Positions 1 through 8,028 of a stretch of DNA of 64,000 bases are shown in pieces. How positions within the stretch are numbered: position 1 is the first letter of the stretch; each line of letters begins with the position of its first letter. The position numbers were made by a program, and so were the translations under genes. Below the pieces are notes generated by a model. It made no database searches and was not told the DNA's origin. It was given only the letters and a program-made list of their open reading frames with translations. Origin of the DNA: Mesorhizobium sp. B2-3-12. Lineage in GTDB: Bacteria; Pseudomonadota; Alphaproteobacteria; Rhizobiales; Rhizobiaceae. The DNA is taken from assembly GCF_006442205.1 (NCBI RefSeq), contig NZ_VFVR01000003.1:496001-560000 (forward strand), read 5' to 3'.

Positions 1-516
1 GATCGCCACCTGTTCGCCCTGACGGGCCACCTTGCCGTCGGGACCGAGGCGCACGACCATGGTCGCCTTGCGGCCGCAGCGGCAGATGGTGCGCACCTCG
101 CGCAGATCGTCGGCGATCGCCAGCAGCGCTCGCGAGCCGGAAAACAGCTTGCCCTGGAAATCGGTGCGCAAGCCGTAGCACATGACGGGAATGTTCAGCC
201 GGTCGGCGATGCGGGCGAGTTGCCAGACCTGCTCTTCCTCCAGGAACTGCGCCTCGTCGACGAAGACGCAGTGCACGGCGCTGCGCTGATGATGTTCGGC
301 GACGCGAGCGAACAGGTCGTCGCCGTCGCGGAACATCTCGGCTTCCGTTTCCAGCCCGATGCGCGACGAGATCAGGCCGGTGTCGCCCTTGCGATAATGG
401 CCGGCGACGAACAGCATCGTCTCCATGCCGCGCTCGCGGTAATTGTAGGACGCCTGCAGCAGCATTGTCGTCTTGCCGGCATTCATCGTCGCGTAGTGGA
501 AGTAAAGCTTGGCCAT
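1..516 (-). CDS. tdk: Thymidine kinase (partial, runs off the left edge)
   Basis: Type II thymidine kinase, which phosphorylates thymidine with ATP in the nucleotide salvage pathway in the cytoplasm. The visible 172 residues start with ATG at 516 and carry the P-loop MNAGKTT near residues 11-17, the FVDEAQF Walker B/DEAQ motif near residue 90, and the start of the zinc-binding region (CRCGRKA). The C-terminal end, roughly 20-30 residues by family length, lies outside the window. It is divergent from choX with about 260 bases between them. Confidence 0.93.
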   Translation of the reverse strand, partial: MAKLYFHYATMNAGKTTMLLQASYNYRERGMETMLFVAGHYRKGDTGLISSRIGLETEAEMFRDGDDLFARVAEHHQRSAVHCVFVDEAQFLEEEQVWQLARIADRLNIPVMCYGLRTDFQGKLFSGSRALLAIADDLREVRTICRCGRKATMVVRLGPDGKVARQGEQVAI

Positions 517-778
517 GACGCTCTTTTAAGCCGACTTCTCGTCCCGCGGGGAGAGGCCGGCGCCGCATTCCCCCGAAAAAGCCGCCGTTGCCGGGGCGGA
601 TCGCACTTGGGCTAGACATGGAAAGCGTCAGCGGTGTCGCTGATGGGCCAGCCAGCGCCGTTGATCGTGATTGTCTTAGCGCTTGAAACCACTCCAGAAT
701 GGTGTTTGGCTGACGAAACAAGGCGGGCACAAAAACCGTAACTTCGCTTCGCCAAAGAATCGAAATGGGAGAATACAG

Positions 779-1714
779 ATGTCGCGTATGAATTCCTTCG
801 TCGCCGGCCTTGGCTTGGCGGCTTTCCTGTCCACGGGCGCCGCCTTCGCCGGCGATCCGGCAAGCTGCAAGGCGGTGCGTCTCTCCGATGTCGGCTGGAC
901 CGACATCCAGGCCACCACCGGGCTGGCCTCGGTGCTGCTCACCGCGCTCGGCTACGAGCCGCAGGTGATCCAGCTCTCGGTTCCGGTGACCTATGCGTCG
1001 CTGAAGAACAAGGACCTCGACGTCTTCCTCGGCAACTGGATGCCGTCGATGACCAATGACATCAAGGATTATACGGCCGACGGTTCGGTCGAGACCGTCA
1101 GCCAGAACCTGGCCGGCGCCGGTTACGGCATCGTCGTGCCGACCTATGTCGCGGATGCCGGCGTCAAGTCGCTGACCGACCTCGGCAAGTTCAAGGACAA
1201 GTTCAACGGCAAGATCTACGGCATCGAGGCCGGCAATGACGGCAATCGCATCATCCTCGACATGATCAAGAACCCGAAGGACAATCTCGACGGGTTCGAA
1301 CTGGTCGAGTCCTCCGAGGCCGGCATGCTGACGCAGGCCGAGCAGTCGATGAAGAGCAATGAGTGGATCGCCTTCCTCGGCTGGACGCCGCATCCGGTGA
1401 TGGGCGCCATGAAGATCACTTATCTCGACGGCATGGGCGACAGCGGTTTCGGTGCCGCCACCGTCTCGACCAATGTGCGCAAGGGCTACACGACCGAGTG
1501 CCCGAATGTCGGCAAGTTCATCACCAACCTGAAGTTCAATCTCGACATGGAAGGCGAGATGATGGACGCCATCCTCAAGGGCAGCGATGCCAACAAGGTG
1601 GCAACCGACTGGCTGAAGAAGAACCCTGACGCCGTGAAGCCCTGGATCGAGGGTGTCACCACTTTCGACGGTGGCGACGCCGCGGCGGCAATCAAGACCG
1701 CGCTCGGAAGCTGA
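779..1714 (+). CDS. choX: Choline ABC transporter, periplasmic substrate-binding protein ChoX
   Basis: 311-residue periplasmic binding protein for choline uptake. A signal peptide occupies about residues 1-24 (cleavage after AAFA). The aromatic-box residues known from Sinorhizobium ChoX are recognisable with a constant offset: W40 (DVGWTD), W87 (GNWMP), a Tyr in GAGYGIV and a Trp in LGWTPHP. The ATG at 779 is preferred over a longer in-frame start at 683 because it follows a GGGAG ribosome site and directly begins the signal peptide. It is first in the cho cluster and is separated from choW by a terminator. Confidence 0.93.
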   Translation: MSRMNSFVAGLGLAAFLSTGAAFAGDPASCKAVRLSDVGWTDIQATTGLASVLLTALGYEPQVIQLSVPVTYASLKNKDLDVFLGNWMPSMTNDIKDYTADGSVETVSQNLAGAGYGIVVPTYVADAGVKSLTDLGKFKDKFNGKIYGIEAGNDGNRIILDMIKNPKDNLDGFELVESSEAGMLTQAEQSMKSNEWIAFLGWTPHPVMGAMKITYLDGMGDSGFGAATVSTNVRKGYTTECPNVGKFITNLKFNLDMEGEMMDAILKGSDANKVATDWLKKNPDAVKPWIEGVTTFDGGDAAAAIKTALGS

Positions 1715-1746
1715 GCCGACTGTGATTTCGGCGTGACCGAAACAGA

Positions 1747-1778
1747 GGGCAGCCATTGTGGAAAAGGCTGCCCTTTTT
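1747..1778 (+). terminator. Intrinsic terminator between choX and choW
   Basis: The 8-bp stem GGGCAGCC / GGCTGCCC with an 11-base loop is followed by TTTTT. It lies 32 bases after the choX stop and about 70 bases before choW. I infer that it limits read-through so that the binding protein is made in excess over the membrane parts. Confidence 0.85.
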
Positions 1779-1849
1779 CGTATCCTGTGACAAGATGACG
1801 TCGCGACAGTACGGGGCCGAAGGCAGAGCTCTGGCACAAGAGGGGTGAG

Positions 1850-2704
1850 ATGGATCCGATTTCCAAATTCATGGTCGATCACAAGATCCCGATCGGGGCC
1901 TGGGGAAAGGCGTTCTTCGGCTTCCTCACCGACAATTTCGACACCGTCTTCAGGGCTTTCTCGAATGGCCTCAACTTCCTGCTCGACGGGCTGGTCAACA
2001 TCCTTCTGATGGTGCCGCCGGTGGTGCTCGCCTTGGTGATCGCGGTCGTCGCCTGGCTGCTGCAGCGCTCGCGGCCGCTCGCCATCGGCGTGTTCCTCGG
2101 CCTGATCTTCATCATCAATCAGAACCTGTGGAAACAGACGGTGCAGACTCTGGTGCTGGTTGTCGCTGCGGCGGCGGCGGCGATGGCGATCGGGGTGCCG
2201 CTCGGTATCTGGGCGGCACACAAGCCGAAGGTCTACCGCATCATGTTGCCGGTGCTCGACCTGATGCAGACGTTGCCGACCTTCGTCTACCTGATCCCGG
2301 TGCTGACGCTGTTCGGCCTCGGCAATGCGCCGGGCCTCATCGTCACCATCATCTTCGTCATCCCGACCGCGGTCAGGCTTACCCATCTTGGTGTCGTCTC
2401 GGTGCCGAAGTCGATCATCGAGGCCGGCGAAGCCTTCGGCGCCACCAAGAGCCAGCTGTTGTGGAAGGTGGAACTGCCCTCGGCGCTGCCGACCATCATG
2501 GCGGGCCTGACGCAGTCGATCATGCTGTCGCTGTCGATGGTGGTGTTCGCCGCCCTGATCGGCGCCGGCGGCCTCGGTACGGAAATCAACCGCGCGCTGG
2601 GCTCGCGCCGCATCGATCTCGGACTTGAGGCGGGCTTGGCAATCGTCGTGCTCGCCATCGTGCTCGACCGGATGACGCGCATTGGCGTTGGAGGGAAGAA
2701 ATGA
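1850..2704 (+). CDS. choW: Choline ABC transporter permease ChoW
   Basis: 284-residue inner-membrane permease of the ProW/OpuAB type. Several hydrophobic segments are visible (about residues 40-65, 70-90, 95-120 and onwards). The EAA loop that contacts the ATPase reads EAGEAFGATKSQLLWKVELP in the C-terminal half. ATG at 1850 follows GAGGGGTGAG. Its last four bases overlap the first codon of choV (ATGA), so the two are probably translationally coupled. Confidence 0.93.
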   Translation: MDPISKFMVDHKIPIGAWGKAFFGFLTDNFDTVFRAFSNGLNFLLDGLVNILLMVPPVVLALVIAVVAWLLQRSRPLAIGVFLGLIFIINQNLWKQTVQTLVLVVAAAAAAMAIGVPLGIWAAHKPKVYRIMLPVLDLMQTLPTFVYLIPVLTLFGLGNAPGLIVTIIFVIPTAVRLTHLGVVSVPKSIIEAGEAFGATKSQLLWKVELPSALPTIMAGLTQSIMLSLSMVVFAALIGAGGLGTEINRALGSRRIDLGLEAGLAIVVLAIVLDRMTRIGVGGKK

Positions 2705-3882
2705 CCGTCGCCGTCGATTTCAGGAATGTCGATATCGTCTTCGGCGCCGACCAGGCCGGCTCGCTGGCGATGATCGACAAGGGTGCGACGCGCGCCGAAA
2801 TCCTCGAGAAGACCGGCAATGTGCTGGGCTGCGCCGGCGCCAGCCTGACAGTGCATGAAGGCGAAATCTCGGTGCTGATGGGCCTGTCGGGCTCCGGCAA
2901 GTCGACGCTGCTTCGCGCGGTCAACCGGTTGAACGTGGTGTCGCGCGGCCAGGTGCTGGTCAAGGACGGCGACCGCACGGTCGACGTCGTCACCTGCGAC
3001 GAGCCGACCTTGCGGCGCCTGCGCCAGAAGCAGGTGGCGATGGTGTTCCAGCAGTTCGGCCTGTTGCCGTGGCGCACGGTGGAGGAAAATGTCGGGCTCG
3101 GCCTCGAACTCGCCGGCGTGCCGGATGCCGAGCGCAAGGAGCGCGTGCATCGGCAGCTCAAGCTGGTCAACCTCGATCAGTGGTCGAACAAATACGCCCA
3201 TGAACTCTCGGGCGGCATGCAGCAGCGCGTCGGCCTGGCGCGTGCCTTCGCCACCGAGGCGCCGATCCTCTTGATGGACGAGCCGTTCTCGGCTCTCGAC
3301 CCGCTGATCCGCACCAAGCTCCAGGACGAACTTCTGCAGCTGCAGGCGGAACTGAAGAAGACCATCATCTTCGTCAGCCACGATCTCGAGGAAGCGCTGA
3401 AGATCGGCAGCCACATCACCATCATGGAGGGCGGCCGCATCGTCCAGACCGGCGCGCCGGAAGACATCGTGCTGCGGCCCGCCAACGACTATGTCCGCGA
3501 CTTCATCGCCAATGTGAATCCGCTGTCGGTGCTGACCGCCTGGAATGTGATGCGCGACCGCCGCGACCTCGAACAGGGCACGGATGGCTGGGTGTGGCTC
3601 GACCGGCGCAAGACGACGCGCTTCAAGATCGACGAGCACGGGCTGGTGGCGGCGGCCGAGCGCGACGGCAAACCGGCGGTATGGGTGTCCTGCGCCGATG
3701 TCGAAGGCCAGTCCGAGGAAGTCGCGCAGGTGTTCTGGGCCAATCCCGGCACCTCGCTGAAGACCGTGATGCTGGCCATGCACCGCTCGCAGACGGCACC
3801 GGTGGCTCTGTTCGACGACCAGTCGCGCTTCGTCGGTGCGATCGGCATCAGGGATGTGCTGAGTGCGGTGCTGCGGCGGTAG
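2701..3882 (+). CDS. choV: Choline ABC transporter ATP-binding protein ChoV
   Basis: 393-residue ATPase of the ProV/OpuAA family that powers choline import with ChoW and ChoX. Walker A GLSGSGKST is at residues 61-69, the signature LSGGMQQ at about 169-175 and Walker B LLMDEP at about 190-195. The C-terminal 120 residues after the ATPase domain resemble a degenerate CBS-type regulatory region (ending in VGAIGIRDVLSAVLRR), as in quaternary-amine transporters. It overlaps choW by 4 bases. Confidence 0.93.
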   Translation: MTVAVDFRNVDIVFGADQAGSLAMIDKGATRAEILEKTGNVLGCAGASLTVHEGEISVLMGLSGSGKSTLLRAVNRLNVVSRGQVLVKDGDRTVDVVTCDEPTLRRLRQKQVAMVFQQFGLLPWRTVEENVGLGLELAGVPDAERKERVHRQLKLVNLDQWSNKYAHELSGGMQQRVGLARAFATEAPILLMDEPFSALDPLIRTKLQDELLQLQAELKKTIIFVSHDLEEALKIGSHITIMEGGRIVQTGAPEDIVLRPANDYVRDFIANVNPLSVLTAWNVMRDRRDLEQGTDGWVWLDRRKTTRFKIDEHGLVAAAERDGKPAVWVSCADVEGQSEEVAQVFWANPGTSLKTVMLAMHRSQTAPVALFDDQSRFVGAIGIRDVLSAVLRR

Positions 3883-3901
3883 AGGTCTCAAGCGATAAGG
3901 C

Positions 3902-5311
3902 CTACGCCGCCAGCGGCAGCCTCAGTTCGGTCAGCAACCCGCCTTGCGGGTGATTGGACAGGCGGACTTCGCCGCCCGCCGCGCGTGCGATGTTGCGGGC
4001 GATGGTCAGCCCGAGCCCGAGCCCGCCGGTCTGGCGGTTTCGGGACTGTTCGAGGCGCACGAAGGAGCCGAAGACGGCGTCGATCTGGGCCTGGGGTATG
4101 CCCGGCCCCTCGTCGCGGATGGCCAGCGTAATGGTGCCGTCCGAGCGGCTGAGGCTGAGATGCGCCATTTTTCCGTAAGTCACGGCGTTCTGCACCAGAT
4201 TGGTGACGCAGCGCTTGAGCGCCACCGGCCGCGCCATGCAGATCAGGCCGCGCGAGCGGGTGTCGTCATTGTCGAAAGACACGGTGTCGTAGCTGTCGGC
4301 GATCGATTCCACGAGCGACCAGAAATCGATCCTCTCAGCCTTCTCTTCCGTCACCTCGAATTTGGCGAAGTCTATCACCGAACTGGCGATGCTTTCGATG
4401 TCGGCGAGATCGTGGGCGAGCGCTTCGCGCGCCGGTGACCTGCGCAGCAGTTCCAGGCGCAGCCGCATCCTCGTCATCGGCGTGCGCAGGTCGTGCGCAA
4501 GGGCCGCCGCGAGGTGCTCGCGGTCCTCGACATATTCGCGCAGCCTCGTCTGCATAGCGTTGATCGCCCTGGCGGCGGCGCGCACCTCCCGGCTGCCGCT
4601 CTCGGTGACCGGCGGGCTTTTGAGGTCGTTGCCGATCCGGTTGACGGCGGTTTCCATCATCCGGTAAGGCGCGGTCAGCCGGCGCAGCGACCAGATCGAC
4701 ATGATCACCACCAGCCCGGCGATCAGCCCATAGAGCGGCAGGCTGTCGACGCTCAGGATCGGGCCGACAGGTGTGATCGGTTCGGTGAAATTCAGCCACT
4801 GGCCGTCGGCGAAGCGCAGCGAGGCCGTAAGCTTGTCGCTCTGGGCGAAATCGGCGGCCAGCACCAGAAGGTCCCGCTCGACCTGGCCGATCTCGGGCCC
4901 GGGCGCGGCGCCGCCGGCATCGTCGGCTTCGCGCGTCGCAGGATCGCGGCGCACGCGCGCGTCGGTGATGCCGAACTTGGACAGCCGGCCGACGAGGATG
5001 TCCTCGAGCTCGGCCAGTTCGTCGTCGCCGGCGATCGAGGAGGTGACGGCGGGCGTGTCCGAAACGGTGAGCGCGTAGGTGGAATTGAACAGGCCGGTCG
5101 CCGTCGCCTTGCGCTCCTCCGGTGTGGCGTCATGCATGAGCTGCACCAGCGAGAAAGCGCGGTCGTTGAGGCGGTAGAGGTCGACCACGTCATTGGCGGC
5201 GGCGCGGTCGCGCGACACGATATAGAGGGTCGCGACCTGGCTGATCAGCAGGCCTGATATGACGATCAGCAGCACCCAGACAGGCAGGGTCTGCGGCAGG
5301 AAACGTCTCAT
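3902..5311 (-). CDS. Two-component sensor histidine kinase (EnvZ-like)
   Basis: 469-residue membrane sensor. A transmembrane segment lies near residues 10-32, followed by a periplasmic region of about 155 residues and a second membrane segment near 190-208. Then come a HAMP linker, the H-box AHDLRTPMTRMRL with the phospho-accepting His273, and a C-terminal HATPase with DEGPGIP and GLGLGLTI (G boxes). It is encoded just downstream of its response regulator with a 4-base overlap. The signal sensed cannot be read from the sequence. It is convergent with choV, but that does not show a link. Confidence 0.9.
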   Translation of the reverse strand: MRRFLPQTLPVWVLLIVISGLLISQVATLYIVSRDRAAANDVVDLYRLNDRAFSLVQLMHDATPEERKATATGLFNSTYALTVSDTPAVTSSIAGDDELAELEDILVGRLSKFGITDARVRRDPATREADDAGGAAPGPEIGQVERDLLVLAADFAQSDKLTASLRFADGQWLNFTEPITPVGPILSVDSLPLYGLIAGLVVIMSIWSLRRLTAPYRMMETAVNRIGNDLKSPPVTESGSREVRAAARAINAMQTRLREYVEDREHLAAALAHDLRTPMTRMRLRLELLRRSPAREALAHDLADIESIASSVIDFAKFEVTEEKAERIDFWSLVESIADSYDTVSFDNDDTRSRGLICMARPVALKRCVTNLVQNAVTYGKMAHLSLSRSDGTITLAIRDEGPGIPQAQIDAVFGSFVRLEQSRNRQTGGLGLGLTIARNIARAAGGEVRLSNHPQGGLLTELRLPLAA

Positions 5312-6024
5312 TCGGAGGTCGTTTCGGGCAGGAACTGGTAGCCGCCGCTGCGCACGGTGAGGATCAGCTTGGGCGTCTTGGGGTCGTCTTCCATCTTGCG
5401 CCGCAGCCGGCTGACCAGGATGTCGATGCTGCGATCGAAGGAATAATCGCTGTCGCCGCCGGACAGTTCGATGAGCTGGTCGCGGGTCAGCACGCGCCCC
5501 GCGCTCTTGACGAAGGTTTGCAACAGGTTGAACTCGGCCATGGTCAGCTCGACCCTGACGTCGTCTGGCGCGGTCAGCCGGCGCCGCGAGCAGTCCATGG
5601 TCCAGCCGGCGAAGTGGTAAATCTGCTTGGTGGTGGCGCGCTTGGGCTCGGCGGCGCCATTGCGCCGCAGCACGGCGCGGATCCGGGCCAACAATTCGCG
5701 CGGATCGAAAGGTTTGGGCACATAGTCGTCAGCGCCCATCTCCAGCCCGACGACGCGGTCCGTCGTCTCGGTGACGGCGGTCAGCATGATGATCGGCGTC
5801 GTATACTGGGCGCGCAGGTCGCGGCACAATTCCAGCCCGCTCCTGCCGGGCAGCATCACGTCGAGCACGATGAGGTCCACCTGCGCGCGGCGCAGGATGG
5901 CCTCCATCTCGTCGCCATCGGCGGCAACCGAAGTGTGCAGGCCTCGCTTCTGGAAGAACTCCTGAAGCAGGTCGCGGATGCCCTTGTCGTCATCGACGAT
6001 CAGTATATGCGCATCGGATTTCAC
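5308..6024 (-). CDS. OmpR-family response regulator
   Basis: 238-residue receiver plus winged-helix regulator paired with the kinase just downstream. The acidic pocket DDD is at residues 11-13, the phospho-acceptor is Asp55 (VLDVMLPG) and the conserved Lys lies in VPKPFDP. The C-terminal wHTH ends RSGGYQFLPE. I chose the GTG at 6024 because AGGG lies about 5 bases upstream and it gives the normal OmpR length. An in-frame ATG at 6054 would add 10 residues, and a longer open frame to 6474 is not credible as protein. Confidence 0.88.
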   Translation of the reverse strand: MKSDAHILIVDDDKGIRDLLQEFFQKRGLHTSVAADGDEMEAILRRAQVDLIVLDVMLPGRSGLELCRDLRAQYTTPIIMLTAVTETTDRVVGLEMGADDYVPKPFDPRELLARIRAVLRRNGAAEPKRATTKQIYHFAGWTMDCSRRRLTAPDDVRVELTMAEFNLLQTFVKSAGRVLTRDQLIELSGGDSDYSFDRSIDILVSRLRRKMEDDPKTPKLILTVRSGGYQFLPETTSE

Positions 6025-6301
6025 AGCTGCCCTGTCAGGTTGTCGGCCAAGCATTTCCTGGCCGGTGAGCCACACGATAGAATTCGGGCCATATGTTGGC
6101 CAGTGCCTTGCTTTCAAGGGAGAATGAATTGCGCCTTCTCCACTGGAAAGCAGCAGCCAAGCTGGCTCGGCCTGCCAGACACAATCCAGAAACAAAATTC
6201 TACAATCGGGAAAAACTCCTGAAAAGGTAGGCCGGCATAACGGTGCCGTGGCGGTCAGGTTATCGGCTGCGACGCTAGTCTCCGGGTTCACGGATAAACC
6301 G

Positions 6302-6601
6302 ATGCCAAGTTTGTCGATCAGTTTGTTGGGTGCGTTGCTGGGCCTGGGCCTGGTCACCGCCGCTGTCGGACAATCGGACGCAAAGGCGCCGCTCACCCGG
6401 AGCGAACGGTGCGCCAATCTCAGCCACCAGTTTGATGAAGCCCTCGAAACCCATGCCACGGCAACGCAGGTCACCGCGGCAAAGGCACTTCAGAGAAAGG
6501 GCAATCGGTACTGCGCCGCCAAGAAACAGGCGCAGGGCATCCGGATGCTCGCCAACGCTTTGAAGCTGCTTGGAGTGGCACCGAACGACCCGGTCCAGTG
6601 A
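6302..6601 (+). CDS. Small secreted hypothetical protein
   Basis: 99 residues with a signal peptide-like start (SISLLGALLGLGLVTAAVGQ). The mature part is basic and helical and contains two Cys (ERCANLS and NRYCAAKK). ATG at 6302 is preferred over 6248 because it begins the hydrophobic leader. No family was recognised. It lies just upstream of another small secreted protein in the same direction. Confidence 0.6.
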   Translation: MPSLSISLLGALLGLGLVTAAVGQSDAKAPLTRSERCANLSHQFDEALETHATATQVTAAKALQRKGNRYCAAKKQAQGIRMLANALKLLGVAPNDPVQ

Positions 6602-6640
6602 CACTCAAAACCGACCCGCATAAAAAGGAAAAACGAAGCC

Positions 6641-6934
6641 ATGAAAAAGTCCATCCTGTCCGCCCTTGGTCTCGCCGTCGCTCTCGCATTCTCGATGCCG
6701 GTTCTCGGCAACGCAGCCGCCACCACGACCGCTGCCCCGGCTGCTGCCACCACGACCACCGCACCGGCTGCTGCCGCGACGACCGCGGCTCCGGCCAAGG
6801 CTGCTCCGAAGAAGGTCGCCAAGAAGACCGTCTGCAAGGTGACCAAGAAGCACAAGTGCCCGGTCAAGAAGGCGCCCGCGATGGCGGCTCCCGCGAAGAT
6901 GGCCCCCGCGAAGGCCGCTCCGAAGAAGCCCTGA
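6641..6934 (+). CDS. Secreted Ala/Pro/Thr/Lys-rich low-complexity protein
   Basis: 97 residues. A clear signal peptide (about 1-25, ending NAAA) is followed by Thr/Ala/Pro-rich tracts and then a Lys/Ala/Pro C-terminus (KKVAKKTVCKVTKKHKCPVKKAPAMAAP). The composition of the second half resembles histone H1-like tails, but the signal peptide argues for an envelope location. Two Cys at about 65-73 could form a disulfide. No function is assigned. A hairpin lies just after the stop. Confidence 0.65.
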   Translation: MKKSILSALGLAVALAFSMPVLGNAAATTTAAPAAATTTTAPAAAATTAAPAKAAPKKVAKKTVCKVTKKHKCPVKKAPAMAAPAKMAPAKAAPKKP

Positions 6935-6957
6935 TCGGCTTCGAGGTTCGTTCTATC

Positions 6958-6992
6958 AAGGCCGTTCCAGCCGCACCGGCTGGGGCGGCCTT
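6958..6992 (+). terminator. Hairpin after the low-complexity gene
   Basis: Two stacked stems, AAGGCCG/CGGCCTT outside and CCAGCCG/CGGCTGG inside, close on a CAC loop. Only TTC follows, so it is a strong hairpin but not a textbook U-tract terminator. Confidence 0.6.
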
Positions 6993-7094
6993 CTGCCAGG
7001 GGCATGGCCGATGAGTTGAACACCGCCAGCTTCCAGCCACGCATCTCGATCGTGCTTAACCCGTTTTCAACGCCGGCCTTGTAGGGCAATCCGC

Positions 7095-7409
7095 ATGAAG
7101 AAGCGGCTTTCGTCCATTTTGCGCTCGATGGTCATCGGCGGCCTTGTAGCCACCGGTGTCGCCAGGGTGCTGATCCTGTTCTCCGCCAGCCCGGTGCCGG
7201 ATCCGGCGAGCGGGCGCACCGAGCCTTCGCTGTTCGCGCCAGCGATTTCCAGCAACTGGGACTACATCACCCCGACGCAGACATGGCTGCTGGTCGTGCT
7301 TGCCGGCGTGACGCTGATCTGCGTCGCCGGGTGGCCGATCGCGGCCTGGATGGAACGCCGGGCCGACGCCGGCGCAAATCGGCGCATCCTCGGCCGTCAG
7401 GGCCGTTGA
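7095..7409 (+). CDS. Small inner-membrane hypothetical protein
   Basis: 104 residues with two predicted membrane segments, about 12-32 (MVIGGLVATGVARVLILFSA) and 62-84 (TWLLVVLAGVTLICVAGWPI), and a basic C-terminal tail. ATG at 7095 is the only sensible start. No family was recognised. It precedes clpS in the same direction with 128 bases between. Confidence 0.6.
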   Translation: MKKRLSSILRSMVIGGLVATGVARVLILFSASPVPDPASGRTEPSLFAPAISSNWDYITPTQTWLLVVLAGVTLICVAGWPIAAWMERRADAGANRRILGRQGR

Positions 7410-7537
7410 ACCGCGACCGACTATTTCCCACATGACAGTGAAGGACCGGGCCCGCCCGCCGACGGTCCGCAAATGGACGATGGCTGCCGCCCGTGGCAGA
7501 ATGCGGCCTTGAGCTCGATCGCAGACTGTCGGTTCGG

Positions 7538-7843
7538 ATGCCTGAAATCACCATAAAACCACGCGTAAAGGTCAAGCCGCAGACCGAACGGCCGAAGCTC
7601 TACAAGGTCATCCTCGTCAATGACGATTTCACGCCGCGAGAATTCGTGGTGACGGTGCTGAAGGGCGAGTTCAAGCTATCGGAGGACCAGGCGCACCGGG
7701 TGATGATCACCGCGCACCGGCACGGCGTCTGCGTGGTCGCTGTCTTCACCAGGGACGTCGCCGAGACCAAGGCGACGCGGGCCACCGACGCCGGCAAGGC
7801 CAAGGGCTATCCGCTGCTGTTCACGACTGAGCCGGAGGAGTAG
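7538..7843 (+). CDS. clpS: ATP-dependent Clp protease adaptor ClpS (ClpS2-like)
   Basis: 101-residue cytoplasmic adaptor that delivers N-degron substrates to ClpAP. The core LYKVILVNDDFTPREFVV, the AHRHG segment and the C-terminal AKGYPLLFTTEPEE are typical. The short N-terminus (PEITIKPRVKVKPQTERPK) resembles the second alphaproteobacterial paralogue, ClpS2. ATG at 7538 is chosen over 7493 because it gives the normal length. No clpA is adjacent. Confidence 0.9.
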   Translation: MPEITIKPRVKVKPQTERPKLYKVILVNDDFTPREFVVTVLKGEFKLSEDQAHRVMITAHRHGVCVVAVFTRDVAETKATRATDAGKAKGYPLLFTTEPEE

Positions 7844-7853
7844 GGGGAGCGTC

Positions 7854-7907
7854 TTTCTCCCCGTCACTATACGGGGAGAAATGTCCGGCAGGACAATGAG
7901 GGGCTGC
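7854..7907. repeat. Palindromic intergenic repeat, copy 1
   Basis: It contains an inverted repeat built on TTTCTCCCCG...CGGGGAGAAA, then a GTCCGGCAGGAC hairpin, and ends ATGAGGGGCTGC. It is the inverse orientation of the element at 7969-8026. Elements with this CTCCCCGT core are familiar as dispersed intergenic repeats of rhizobia. It sits just after the clpS stop and may also act as a terminator. Confidence 0.8.
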
Positions 7908-7968
7908 GCCGAGGTGACGATAGTTTCGTCTACGCAAGCGATGGAAATTGCCAAATACTTCAGGTCAG

Positions 7969-8026
7969 TGCTGCCCCTCATCCGCCCTTCGGGCACCTTC
8001 TCCCCGTATAGTGACGGGGAGAAGGG
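7969..8026. repeat. Palindromic intergenic repeat, copy 2 (inverted)
   Basis: It starts GTGCTGCCCCTCATCCGCC, contains a CGCCCTTCGGGC hairpin and then CTTCTCCCCG...CGGGGAGAAG. It faces copy 1, with about 60 bases of unique sequence between them, and ends 2 bases before the stop of the VWA-like gene on the other strand. Confidence 0.8.
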
Positions 8027-8028
8027 AA

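Noticed and set aside
2287-3891. 534-codon open frame on the minus strand
   Set aside because: It lies antisense to choW/choV, has His/Asp/Arg-rich composition typical of the complement of GC-rich coding DNA, and no ribosome site or motif.
6055-6474. N-terminal extension of the OmpR-type regulator to 6474
   Set aside because: The extra 140 residues show no family similarity and overlap the 6302-6601 gene; the receiver begins normally at 6024.
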